Shown here: in pieces, positions 1 to 8,477 of the stretch
How the letters are laid out: each line of letters starts with the position of its first letter
How positions within the stretch are numbered: position 1 is the stretch's first letter
Notes under the pieces: model-generated
What the model was told of the DNA's origin: nothing
The model's database searches: none
What the model saw: only the letters and a program-made list of their open reading frames with translations
Assembly (NCBI GenBank): GCA_017405305.1
Contig: JAFRAT010000007.1
Coordinates: 1 to 64,000, forward strand
Length of the DNA stretch: 64,000 bases
Direction of reading: 5' to 3'
DNA from: Aeriscardovia sp.
GTDB lineage: Bacteria > Actinomycetota > Actinomycetes > Actinomycetales > Bifidobacteriaceae
Translations under genes and position numbers: made by a program

Positions 1-428
1 ACGGCCTGTCCTTTGATATCGGCGGCACGCGCGTCGTCGCGCACACGCTGACGAACCCGGACTTCAACATGACCGACTGGGTCTTCGTGCCCGAAGGCAT
101 GACGAGCCTGGAGGACATCAACGCTTTCAACCACGCGTTCTTCGACCAAACGTCCATCTACACGGACGAATCGGTCTACAGCAAGGCAATACTCACGTCG
201 CACACCCAGTTCACTGTCCGGGACTACGGCGACAGCCCGCTCGGCTTCGTCGAAAGCTTCGGCATGGACGAGGACCAGTGGCGTAAGGCCGGCAAGGTCA
301 CCGTGCTGCGCGCCTGCGCGCTCACACCGTTCCTGTACGACAGGGATGTTTTCAAGACCTATGCCGGCAAGATCAAGGACGCGATGGGGCTCTACCTGGG
401 TCGCGTCCTGGCGGCCGTGAGGAAGTGA
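1..428 (+). CDS. C-terminal part of an unrecognised protein (5' end outside the window)
   Basis: The frame is open from base 3, at the left edge, to a TGA at 426-428, giving 141 visible residues. An ATG at 69 lies inside the open frame, so the true start is probably to the left of the window. The visible part is soluble, with no membrane segment or signal peptide, rich in aromatic residues (for example DWVFVPEG, NHAFFDQTSIYTDE), and ends in a basic VRK. Codon use has the G/C third positions of its neighbours, which supports a real gene. I do not recognise the family. The 154 bases between it and tyrS show no gene. Confidence 0.6.
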   Translation, partial: GLSFDIGGTRVVAHTLTNPDFNMTDWVFVPEGMTSLEDINAFNHAFFDQTSIYTDESVYSKAILTSHTQFTVRDYGDSPLGFVESFGMDEDQWRKAGKVTVLRACALTPFLYDRDVFKTYAGKIKDAMGLYLGRVLAAVRK

Positions 429-582
429 CCACGCGGACGGCCGGATCGGCGGCAAAGTAACCGCCTGCCGCTAGACTGGCGGCAACAGGGAAGTTCAGCG
501 GTGTCTAGAGCGCCTGGATGGGGAACGGAAAGCTTCCGGCCAGGCGCTCCGGCGACAGAGAAGGGAACCGAGAAAGGGAACC

Positions 583-1839
583 ATGGATATTCTCGAGGAT
601 CTGAAATGGCGCGGTGCCATCAACCAACAGACCGACGCCGACGGGCTGAAGACGCTGCTGGACGAGGGGCCGATTTCCCTGTATTGCGGCACCGATCCGA
701 CCGGCGACTCACTGCACGTCGGGCATCTCATCCCGTTCATCGTGCTCAAGCGTTTCCAAATGGCGGGACACCACCCGTACATCCTCATCGGCGGCGGCAC
801 CGGCGCCATCGGTGACCCCTCCGGCCGATCCACCGAGCGCGTGCTTCAGACGCGCGAGACCGTGCACCGCAACGAGGAGGCGCTCACTAACCAGATGATC
901 CGTCTCTTCGGCACGGAGAACTTCGACATCGTCGACAACCGAGACTGGCTCGACCGGATGTCGCTGCTCGACTTCCTGCGCGACTACGGCAAGGACTTCT
1001 CCGTTAACGCCATGCTGTCAAAGGAATCCGTGTCCTCGCGCATGGCCAACGGCATCTCCTTCACCGAATTCAGCTACCAGATCCTCCAGTCCATTGACTT
1101 CCTGCACTTGTACGAGAAGAACAACGTCCAGCTGCAGATTGGCGGAGCGGACCAGTGGGGCAACCTCACCGACGGCGTGGACCTCATCCACCGCAAGCAC
1201 AACGACGCTAAAGTCTACGGCCTGACCATCCCGCTGATGCTCAAGGCCGACGGCACCAAGTTCGGCAAGTCCGCCGGCGGCGCCGTATGGCTCGACCCGA
1301 GGAAGACCTCGCCGTACGAGTTCTACCAGTTCTGGATCAACCAGGACGACCGCGACGTAGTCAAGTACCTCAAGTACTTCACCTTCCTCAGCCACGAGGA
1401 GATCGACGAGCTCGCCGCCAGGAACCGGGAACACCCGGAGCAGCGCGAGGCGCAGCGCCGCCTCGCCCAGGAGGTGACAGCTTTCGTCCACGGCGAGCAG
1501 GCCATGAAAGAGGCCGAGAAGATCTCGCAGGTCCTGTTCAACGGCAGCCTCGCCGACCTGACGGCCGACGAGGTCGAGCAGGCTTTCGGGAAGGTCCCGT
1601 CCGTGACCATCGCGGCCGATAAAGCCAACATCGTCGAAATGCTGGTCAGCTCTGGCATCGAGAAATCCAAGCGCCAGGCGCGCGAGGACATCTCCAACGG
1701 CGCCATCACCATCAACGGAGAGAAGATCACCGACGTCAATGCCGAGATCGACCCCTCCGCGTCCTTCAACGGCCGGTACATGGTCGTTCGCCGCGGCAAG
1801 AGAAAGTACACGCTGGCGCACGTCGAGGACGGCGAGTGA
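583..1839 (+). CDS. tyrS: Tyrosyl-tRNA synthetase
   Basis: Cytosolic class Ic aminoacyl-tRNA synthetase that charges tRNA-Tyr with tyrosine using ATP. The protein has 418 residues, normal for bacterial TyrRS. The ATP-binding signature HVGH is at residues 45-48 (the HIGH motif) and KFGKS at 226-230 (the KMSKS motif). The last ~75 residues form an S4-type RNA-binding domain that recognises the tRNA (SSGIEKSKRQAREDI, then INGEKI). The ATG is preceded by a purine-rich GAAAGGGAACC. Its stop codon overlaps the start of gmk (TGATG), so the two are probably cotranscribed and translationally coupled. I saw no T-box-like leader in the 154 bases upstream. Confidence 0.97.
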   Translation: MDILEDLKWRGAINQQTDADGLKTLLDEGPISLYCGTDPTGDSLHVGHLIPFIVLKRFQMAGHHPYILIGGGTGAIGDPSGRSTERVLQTRETVHRNEEALTNQMIRLFGTENFDIVDNRDWLDRMSLLDFLRDYGKDFSVNAMLSKESVSSRMANGISFTEFSYQILQSIDFLHLYEKNNVQLQIGGADQWGNLTDGVDLIHRKHNDAKVYGLTIPLMLKADGTKFGKSAGGAVWLDPRKTSPYEFYQFWINQDDRDVVKYLKYFTFLSHEEIDELAARNREHPEQREAQRRLAQEVTAFVHGEQAMKEAEKISQVLFNGSLADLTADEVEQAFGKVPSVTIAADKANIVEMLVSSGIEKSKRQAREDISNGAITINGEKITDVNAEIDPSASFNGRYMVVRRGKRKYTLAHVEDGE

Positions 1840-2441
1840 TGACGAGGGAGAGCGGGCACGCCGGCACCCGCCGCCTCATCGTCCTGTCCGGACCGACGGC
1901 CGTGGGCAAAGGGACCGTCGAAGCCGCGATGAAGGCCCGCCACCCGCAGGTATGGGTGTCCGTGTCCGCCACGACGCGCGCGTCACGTCCCGGCGAGAAG
2001 GACGGCGTCGACTACCTGTTCGTTTCCGACAACGAGTTCAACGCCATGAAGGAGCGCGGCGAGTTCCTCGAGAACGCCGTCGTCCATGGCATGGCGCAGT
2101 ACGGCACTCCGCTGCAGCCGGTGCTTGACCATCTGGCAGCCGGCGTGCCGACGCTGCTGGAGATTGACCTGCAGGGCGCTCGCCGCGTCCGGCAGCGCGC
2201 CGCGGAGCTAGGGTTGGACGTGCTGTCAGTGTTCCTGGCGCCGCCGAGCTTCGACGACCTCGTCACCCGCCTAACCACGAGGGGCACGGAAACAGGGGAA
2301 CAGAAGCGTGCCCGTTTGGAAACGGCCCGCGTCGAGCTGGCAGCGCAGGACGAGTTCGATGTCGTCCTGGTCAACGACCAGGTCGAAACCACGGCCGAGC
2401 GACTGTGGGAACTCATCGTGCGCGAATACGGCCTGAACTGA
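1839..2441 (+). CDS. gmk: Guanylate kinase
   Basis: Phosphorylates GMP (and dGMP) to the diphosphate with ATP in purine nucleotide synthesis and salvage. Length is 200 residues, as usual. The P-loop GPTAVGKGT lies at residues 18-26, followed by the family's GMP-binding segment (SATTRASRPGEKDGVDYLFVS) in which Ser, Arg and Tyr side chains hold the nucleotide. The start is the ATG overlapping the tyrS stop by one base (TGATG); a GTG at 1836 is also possible and would add one residue. It lies directly downstream of tyrS. The gap to rpoZ contains only a weak GGCC inverted repeat near 2445-2462. Confidence 0.96.
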   Translation: MTRESGHAGTRRLIVLSGPTAVGKGTVEAAMKARHPQVWVSVSATTRASRPGEKDGVDYLFVSDNEFNAMKERGEFLENAVVHGMAQYGTPLQPVLDHLAAGVPTLLEIDLQGARRVRQRAAELGLDVLSVFLAPPSFDDLVTRLTTRGTETGEQKRARLETARVELAAQDEFDVVLVNDQVETTAERLWELIVREYGLN

Positions 2442-2612
2442 GCGCGGCCCGGAAACAGGCCGACGATGAGCGCGTTTTTCGTCCGGAGGAAAGCCCTGGG
2501 CGCACGCCCCGTCGTCGGCGCGCTGCTGTAGCATGGTGACAGTTTTGATGGTGCATTGGCGTTTCACGCCGCTACATCGCGATCCATCGAATCGAATCTG
2601 AGGAGTAACCAT

Positions 2613-3095
2613 ATGCCACTGGGCACGACGCCTGAACCGCAAGGACTGGGTAATCCGCCAATCGACGAGCTCATGAAGCACGCGGATTCCAAGTACGCGC
2701 TGTCGATTTTCGCCGCGAAGCGCGCGCGTCAAATCAACTCTTACTTCAACCAGCTCAATGAAGGCCTGCTGCAGAACGTGGGTCCGCTGGTCGAGTACCA
2801 GAACGACGACAAGCCGTTGTCCATCGCCTTCCGCGAGATCAACGAGGGCCTTCTGGAGGAAACCCTCGGCGCAGATGAGAAAGACGACGATCTGCAGGCG
2901 CAGAAGCTCATCAACGCGTCGACGGGCATCTCCGTGTCCGCGGCCGACATCGTCGACGCCGCCGCTGTCGACGCCGAGGACGAAGCCGAGGACGCCAATG
3001 ACGTCGACGAGGACGACGACTCCGAGGAAATAGAATCCGACGCTTTGTCCCTGCTGAACGACAACGACGAGGACGACGACTCGGACGACGAGTGA
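2613..3095 (+). CDS. rpoZ: RNA polymerase omega subunit with long acidic C-terminal tail
   Basis: Omega binds the beta-prime subunit and helps RNA polymerase assemble and stay stable. The start is the ATG at 2613, seven bases after AGGAG; an upstream in-frame codon lacks a ribosome site. The conserved omega core is residues ~17-90 ([34 protein letters not shown]). The protein is 160 residues, clearly longer than the usual 80-110, because of a tail of about 60 residues almost wholly Asp/Glu from ~110 onwards. Two exact copies of an 18-base acidic-codon segment (3005-3022 and 3065-3082) lie within the tail. The position next to gmk is typical of bacteria. A hairpin terminator follows. Confidence 0.9.
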   Translation: MPLGTTPEPQGLGNPPIDELMKHADSKYALSIFAAKRARQINSYFNQLNEGLLQNVGPLVEYQNDDKPLSIAFREINEGLLEETLGADEKDDDLQAQKLINASTGISVSAADIVDAAAVDAEDEAEDANDVDEDDDSEEIESDALSLLNDNDEDDDSDDE

Positions 3096-3108
3096 ACGAG
3101 TGTTTCGG

Positions 3109-3143
3109 GTCTCCCGGCGGCGCGTCCGACGGGAGGCTTTTTT
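3109..3143 (+). terminator. Rho-independent terminator after rpoZ
   Basis: An inverted repeat TCTCCCG / CGGGAGG with a 13-base G/C-rich loop is followed directly by CTTTTTTATT. It sits 14 bases after the rpoZ stop and before the metK ribosome site, so it most likely ends the rpoZ transcript. Confidence 0.75.
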
Positions 3144-3241
3144 ATTGGCGGAGTCCGTCGTCGGAACCGGCTCCGTGTTTTCGAGGCGCGGCCCGATAAC
3201 GTCGGACCGGCTTGTATCGAGTGAGTACCACTGGAGGGAAA

Positions 3242-4453
3242 ATGGCAGAACCGCGCTTGATGACCGCCGAGTCGGTGACCGAAGGACATCCTGACAAGAT
3301 CTGCGACCAGATCTCCGATGCGATCCTGGACGATCTGCTGGCGCAGGACCGCGCGTCGCATGTGGCGGTGGAGACATCCGCCACGCGCGGCCAGTTCTTC
3401 GTGTTCGGCGAGATCGATTCGCAAGGCTACAGCGAGGTGCAGCAGGTCGTCCGCGACGTGGTACGCGGCATCGGCTATGACAATTCGGCCATCGGCCTGG
3501 ACGCCGACTCCTGCGGCGTGCTCGTGGCCATCGGCCAACAGAGTCCGGAGATTGAGCAGGGCGTCAACCGCGTCAGCCGCACGGATTCCATGAGCGCCAT
3601 CGACAAGGAGAACTTGTACGAGCAGCAGGGCGCCGGCGACCAAGGCGTCGTCTTCGGCTACGCCTGCCGCGAGACGCGCGTGCTCATGCCGCTGCCAATC
3701 ACTCTGGCCAGCCGCATGGCCTACCGTCTGGCGCGTATGCGCAAGGACGGCGTCATGCCCGGCCTGCGCCCCGATGGCAAGACCCAAGTCACCGTGGAGT
3801 ACGACAAGAACAATAAGCCGACACGAATCGACGCCGTCATCGTCTCTTCCCAGCACGACCCGGATGTCGAACAGGACGACCTGCGCCGCGAGCTGCGCGA
3901 GCATGTCGTCGACCCGGTTCTGGACGAGTGGTGCGGCGACGCCGTGGCGCATGACGGTTACCGCCTCCTCATCAATCCGACAGGCTCCTTCGTGCTGGGC
4001 GGCCCCGCCGCAGACGCGGGCCTGACAGGCCGCAAAATCATCGTCGACACGTATGGCGGCGCGGCCCACCATGGTGGAGGCGCATTCTCCGGCAAGGACC
4101 CATCCAAGGTCGACCGGTCCGGAGCCTATGCAGCGCGCTGGGTCGCCAAGAATATCGTCGCCGCCGGCCTGGCCGACACTGCGGAAGTCCAGATCGCCTA
4201 CGCCATCGGCATGGCCGACCCGGTCGCCGTCAACGTCGAAACATTCGGTACGGAGACGGCGAGCCGTGAGCGGATCGAAACGGCCGTGCGCCATGTCTTC
4301 GACCTGCGTCCGGCAGCCATCATCGACGAACTGGACCTGCTGCGCCCGATGTACCGCAAGACCGCCTCCTACGGGCACTTCGGCAGAGAGGACCCCGATT
4401 TCACGTGGGAAAAGACAGACAAGGTCGATGCTCTACGCGCCGCTATCCGCTGA
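3242..4453 (+). CDS. metK: S-adenosylmethionine synthetase
   Basis: Makes S-adenosylmethionine from methionine and ATP, releasing phosphate and pyrophosphate. The 403-residue length matches the family. The signature GHPDK is at 15-19, the hexapeptide GAGDQG at 130-135, and the nonapeptide region [16 protein letters not shown] at about 278-293 carries the catalytic Lys and Asp. The ATG at 3242 is chosen because GGAGGG sits three bases upstream; an in-frame TTG at 3212 would add ten unconserved residues. The stop overlaps the priA start (TGATG). I looked for a SAM riboswitch fold in the 150-base leader and did not see one; a terminator of rpoZ occupies part of it. Confidence 0.97.
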   Translation: MAEPRLMTAESVTEGHPDKICDQISDAILDDLLAQDRASHVAVETSATRGQFFVFGEIDSQGYSEVQQVVRDVVRGIGYDNSAIGLDADSCGVLVAIGQQSPEIEQGVNRVSRTDSMSAIDKENLYEQQGAGDQGVVFGYACRETRVLMPLPITLASRMAYRLARMRKDGVMPGLRPDGKTQVTVEYDKNNKPTRIDAVIVSSQHDPDVEQDDLRRELREHVVDPVLDEWCGDAVAHDGYRLLINPTGSFVLGGPAADAGLTGRKIIVDTYGGAAHHGGGAFSGKDPSKVDRSGAYAARWVAKNIVAAGLADTAEVQIAYAIGMADPVAVNVETFGTETASRERIETAVRHVFDLRPAAIIDELDLLRPMYRKTASYGHFGREDPDFTWEKTDKVDALRAAIR

Positions 4454-6705
4454 TGGCAGCCAGTCCGTCCGCAGGCGCCCGGCCCGCCGCCGAACAGCCT
4501 GCGCTCTATGGCCTTGCCGTTCATAAGCGCTCGCGGACGACAAAGAAGACGCCCGCCCGGCCTCATCCGGCCGGGCGTCTGCCGGTGGCGCGCGTCGTCG
4601 TGGACGTGCAGGCACCGCATCTGGGACGGTTCTTCGATTATTTGGTCTTCGAGAAGGACGACACGCTCGCGCTGCCGGGGACGCGGGTCCGCGTCCGCTT
4701 CGGCGGCCGCCTGACGAACGGCGTCGTCTGGAAACGGGCGGAAAAATCGGACACGCCGTCCAGCCGACTGCGGTTCCTTGACCGCGTCCTGGCTGACGCG
4801 CCGCGGCTGAACAGGGAGTACCGCCGCTGCGTCGAAGCGATCGCGCGATTCTTCGGCGGAACGCTGGCCAATGTCCTGCGTCTCGCCGTCCCGCCGCGTG
4901 TCGCCGGCGTCGAGACGGAGCGGCCATGGGCCGACTTGGGCGTCGGCGCTACGGAACGGCGGCGGCGGACGCCGGTGCCGCCAGCGGCGGCGGCAGAACT
5001 GCAAGCGGCGACGCGCCGTGAGTTGGACGGATACTCCGGCATCCGGGAGCTGCTGGACGCCCTCGACACATCCCCGGTGAGGGAAGCCGTTTGGGACGCG
5101 CTGCCCGGTCCGGACCGTTGGGCCAGCGACGTGGCCTGGCTCATCATCGCGGCGCAGCGGCGCGGCCGGGGCGCCGTCACCGTCCTGCCGGGGCGTCCCG
5201 CCCTGCTGGCCGTGCAGCGGGAACTGACCCGATGGGGCTTCTCGCAGTACGCCGTCTTTGATTCCGCGGACAAGCCGGAGGTTCGCTACCGATCCTTCTG
5301 CGCCGTTTCCGCGGGCATCGTGACCTGCGCCATCGGCACGCGGGCAGCGATGTACGCGCCCGTCTCCGGCCCATCGCTCTTCCTCGCCGTCGACGACAAC
5401 GTCTACCAGAACAGCGACGGTCTCGCCCCGTACGCCAACGTCCACGACGTGCTGCGCGTGCGCGCGAAGGAGCAGCACGGTCTTTTCGTCTCGATGGCGT
5501 TCGCCCGCGGCGCCGTCCTGCAGAAAGAATCCGAAGACACCGGCGTCCTGGAGATCCATCCGCTGGACGCGGCCTTGTCCCGCGTCCGCCCGCGGCTGCG
5601 CTGGCTATCGCCAGACGCCGCACGGGCCGCCGGCGACGCGACGGCGTTCGCGCGTATTCCGCACATTGCCGTCGCAGTCCTGGCGAAGGCCGTGGAAACC
5701 GGTCCGGCGTTGGTGGTCGTTCCGATGGAAGGTTTCGCTGAGGTTCTGGCATGTGCCAGCTGCCATCGACAGGCCCGGTGCCGCCGGTGCGACGGACCCT
5801 TGCGGCGCGAAGGCGGCGCTGCGCCCGTTTGCGCGTGGTGCGGCGCGTCTGCCGGATCCTGGGAATGTCCGGGCTGCGGCGGACGCCGGTTGCTGACAGC
5901 CCGCTTGGGGACGCAGGGCACGGCGCAGGAACTGGCGAACTTGGTGCGCGGCGTGCCGATCGTCGTGGCGACCAAACCAGCGTCCGGAACCATGGATCCG
6001 CCGGTAGTCGCCGATGCTCCCGTCATCGTTGTCGCGCCGCCGGGCGCGTTACCCCGCGTCGCGCCGCCGGCAGGAAGCGATGGCCGGACAAATCAAGCTG
6101 GCCACGCGGACCGAGGCGGGAACACAAGCCGATTAGGATACCGCTGTTGCATTGTACTGGACCCATGGGCAGTGTCGTCGGCCGGAAACCTGGACGCCCG
6201 CGAGGACGCGCTCGAAGCGTGGATGTCGGCAGCGGCGCTCGTTGTGCCCGCCGAACAAGGAGGACAGGCGATTCTGGCAGGGGACTGCGATCCGGACATG
6301 GCCCGGTCCTTCGTCGCCTGGGACGCGCGCATCCTGGCCCGCGCTGACTGCGACGAGCGCCGGGAGCTGCGGCTGCCGCCGTTCGTCGCCGCGGCCAGCG
6401 TCTGGGGCGGCCGCCAGGCGGTGGAAGGCTGCCTGGACGCCATCGGCGCCCGCGGCGGGGACCTGTCTCTGGTCGACGGCGTGCCATCCGTGATGGGTCC
6501 GGTTCCCATCCCGGGGCCGGAAACGGAAAGGAACCGGGCTTTGTCCGGCGTCGCGGACCGTGTCCGTGCTATCGTCAGAGTCTCCGAAACGGAGCGCGGC
6601 GTGCTGGTGGAACGGCTGTCCCACGCGGTCGCGGAGCACTCCCGGAAGGGAAATCCGGGCGAACTGCGGTTTTGGGTGGATCCCAAGGACCTGCGCCATC
6701 GGTAA
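4453..6705 (+). CDS. priA: PriA-like primosomal protein N' without helicase motifs
   Basis: Homologue of the replication-restart protein PriA, 750 residues. The N-terminal DNA-binding domain is clear at ~45-130 (VARVVVDVQAPHLGRFFDYLVF, GTRVRVRFGGRLTNGVV). Eight zinc-binding cysteines are in place as four pairs: 434/437, 443/446, 460/463 and 472/475. The Walker A sequence that should carry GxGKT is absent, and the DEEH box is replaced by VDDNVYQ near residue ~315. Actinobacterial PriA proteins are known to have lost these motifs, so this is probably a structural primosome factor and not a helicase. The ATG overlaps the metK stop (TGATG). Placement between metK and fmt is common in Actinobacteria. 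Confidence 0.88.
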   Translation: MAASPSAGARPAAEQPALYGLAVHKRSRTTKKTPARPHPAGRLPVARVVVDVQAPHLGRFFDYLVFEKDDTLALPGTRVRVRFGGRLTNGVVWKRAEKSDTPSSRLRFLDRVLADAPRLNREYRRCVEAIARFFGGTLANVLRLAVPPRVAGVETERPWADLGVGATERRRRTPVPPAAAAELQAATRRELDGYSGIRELLDALDTSPVREAVWDALPGPDRWASDVAWLIIAAQRRGRGAVTVLPGRPALLAVQRELTRWGFSQYAVFDSADKPEVRYRSFCAVSAGIVTCAIGTRAAMYAPVSGPSLFLAVDDNVYQNSDGLAPYANVHDVLRVRAKEQHGLFVSMAFARGAVLQKESEDTGVLEIHPLDAALSRVRPRLRWLSPDAARAAGDATAFARIPHIAVAVLAKAVETGPALVVVPMEGFAEVLACASCHRQARCRRCDGPLRREGGAAPVCAWCGASAGSWECPGCGGRRLLTARLGTQGTAQELANLVRGVPIVVATKPASGTMDPPVVADAPVIVVAPPGALPRVAPPAGSDGRTNQAGHADRGGNTSRLGYRCCIVLDPWAVSSAGNLDAREDALEAWMSAAALVVPAEQGGQAILAGDCDPDMARSFVAWDARILARADCDERRELRLPPFVAAASVWGGRQAVEGCLDAIGARGGDLSLVDGVPSVMGPVPIPGPETERNRALSGVADRVRAIVRVSETERGVLVERLSHAVAEHSRKGNPGELRFWVDPKDLRHR

Positions 6706-6758
6706 CCGGCGGCCAGCTGGCACCATGGCGGAGGAACCGCGGCGAAGGAGTGAGGAAT

Positions 6759-7454
6759 ATGGTGGCAGGAGAGGAAAGGTCACACATGGAGTCTGATATC
6801 CGCAACGTTGTTTTCGATTTCGGCGGCGTCCTCGTCAACTGGAACGTCCGCGGCGCTCTCATGAGCCGCTATTCGCTGCAGACCATCGCAGAGTTCGACA
6901 GCAGCGAAACGTTCCGCCGAGCCAACGCGATGGGCGACCTCGGCGAGCCATTGGACAAGGTCGTCGCGTTCATCCGCGAGGAGGGCTGCGATCTGTGGGG
7001 CGACATGATGCAGTGGTACATCGACCACTTCCGCGACGCCATCGAAGGCGAGATGCCGGGCGCCCGCCAGCTGGTCGCCGACGTCCGGGCCGCCGGCTGC
7101 CATGTCTACGGCCTGTCGAACTGGTCGATGGACACTTTCCGTCTTGTGCGAGACTCCGATGCCCTGCCGGCGCTCCACCTGCTCGAGGACAAGGTCATCT
7201 CCGGCGATGTGCGTCAGATCAAGCCGCATCGCGACATCTACGAGACGGCGCTGACGCGCTTCGGCATCGAGGCCGGGCAGTCGGCGTTCGTCGACGACCA
7301 CGAGGAGAACGTCGAGGCCGCTGAAGCCGTCGGTTTCTGCGGCATCCTGGCGCACGGGTCCACGGGAATCCGCCGCGATCTGATCCGTCTGGGCGTGGAC
7401 CTGCCACGGCTTGTCGCCGGCGACGAGGTCGAAACCAGCAGCAAGGAGGAGTGA
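6759..7454 (+). CDS. HAD-superfamily phosphatase (YihX-like)
   Basis: Haloacid-dehalogenase-like hydrolase, 231 residues, probably a small-molecule sugar-phosphate phosphatase; the substrate is not evident. Motif I is VFDFGGVLVNW with the nucleophile at D20; the second Asp of the usual DxD is Gly, as in the YihX-type subfamily. Motif II is GLSNWS, motif III the Lys in QIKPHRDIY, and motif IV FVDDHEENVEAA. The ATG at 6759 has AAGGAG eight bases upstream; an ATG at 6786 after GAGGAAAGG is a good alternative and starts nearer the conserved core. It sits between priA and fmt, with fmt starting four bases after its stop. Confidence 0.88.
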   Translation: MVAGEERSHMESDIRNVVFDFGGVLVNWNVRGALMSRYSLQTIAEFDSSETFRRANAMGDLGEPLDKVVAFIREEGCDLWGDMMQWYIDHFRDAIEGEMPGARQLVADVRAAGCHVYGLSNWSMDTFRLVRDSDALPALHLLEDKVISGDVRQIKPHRDIYETALTRFGIEAGQSAFVDDHEENVEAAEAVGFCGILAHGSTGIRRDLIRLGVDLPRLVAGDEVETSSKEE

Positions 7455-7457
7455 GCG

Positions 7458-8477
7458 ATGCGCATCCTGTTCGCCGGGACGCCCCAAGCGGCCGTCCCCA
7501 GTCTTGAGGCGCTAGCGGCGCGCAACGAGGTCGTCGCCGTGCTGACCAGGCCCGACGCCGTCCGCGGAAGGGGACGGAAACGGACGGCGAACCCGGTGAA
7601 GCAGGCCGCTGAACGGTTGGGGATCCCTGTCTGGGACGAGGATCCGCGCGATCCGGGTTTCGCCGGGAAAGTCGCCGCGGCGGACCTCGACGCCGCCGCG
7701 GTCGTCGCGTACGGCAAAATCCTGCGCCAGCCGGTCCTTGACGCGGTCCCCGGCGGCTGGTACAACCTGCATTTTTCCCTGTTGCCGTTGTGGCGCGGCG
7801 CGGCTCCCGTGCAGCGGGCCATCTGGAGCGGTGACACGCAAACGGGCCTCACCGTCTTCCGTCTAACCGCCGGCATGGACGAAGGCCCAATCCTCCTGCA
7901 GCGAACGGTTCCGATCGAGGGCGAGCCGACGTCCGGCGAACTGATGGAGCAGCTGGCCGCCAGCGGCGCTGGAGTTCTGTCCGAAGCGTTCGACCGCCTG
8001 GCCGACGGCACCGCCGAGCTGCGCGAGCAGAACGGCCTGGACGAAGTTCCCGCCGACCATGCGCGGGCAGCGAAGATCACCCAGGATGATGCTCATATCG
8101 ACTTCCGTTTGCCGTCCGCGGTCGTCAGCCGCCGGGCGCGCGCCTGCAACCCCGACCCGGGGGCGTGGTGCACCGTCGAATCCGCGGAGCTGAAGGCGCC
8201 GGTCCTGCTGTGCGTCGACCGCCTGGCCGTCGCTGACGCCCAGGATCCGGCGTTCCGGTCGGCCTGCGACGCCGCTGGCGTGTCCGCGGAGAACGCCGAA
8301 ACGGGCCGATTCGTCGTTTCGAAGAAGCACGTGTGGGTGCTGTGCGGCGGTTCCGCTGCCGGCGACGGCGTGGATGCGGTGGAGCTGCTGCGCGTGACGG
8401 CGCAGGGGAAAAAGACGATGCCCGCCGCCGACTGGGGAAGAGGCGCCCGTCTGGGAAGCCAGGCGCGCGGTGTCTGA
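7458..8477 (+). CDS. fmt: Methionyl-tRNA formyltransferase
   Basis: Formylates initiator methionyl-tRNA with 10-formyl-tetrahydrofolate, needed for normal translation initiation. The 339 residues contain the N-terminal Rossmann start MRILFAGTPQAAVPSLE, the signature NLHFSLLPLWRGAAPVQ with Asn 103 and His 105 of the catalytic set, and AGMDEGPIL with the catalytic Asp. The C-terminal OB-like domain begins around residue 205. A strong AAGGAGGAG site within the end of the preceding HAD gene precedes the ATG. It overlaps rsmB by eight bases, suggesting translational coupling. Confidence 0.96.
   Translation: MRILFAGTPQAAVPSLEALAARNEVVAVLTRPDAVRGRGRKRTANPVKQAAERLGIPVWDEDPRDPGFAGKVAAADLDAAAVVAYGKILRQPVLDAVPGGWYNLHFSLLPLWRGAAPVQRAIWSGDTQTGLTVFRLTAGMDEGPILLQRTVPIEGEPTSGELMEQLAASGAGVLSEAFDRLADGTAELREQNGLDEVPADHARAAKITQDDAHIDFRLPSAVVSRRARACNPDPGAWCTVESAELKAPVLLCVDRLAVADAQDPAFRSACDAAGVSAENAETGRFVVSKKHVWVLCGGSAAGDGVDAVELLRVTAQGKKTMPAADWGRGARLGSQARGV

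Noticed and set aside
429-582. Possible T-box leader before tyrS
   Set aside because: No specifier stem, T-box sequence or terminator found.
3144-3241. Possible SAM riboswitch before metK
   Set aside because: No conserved helix arrangement or terminator/anti-terminator pair is visible in the short leader.
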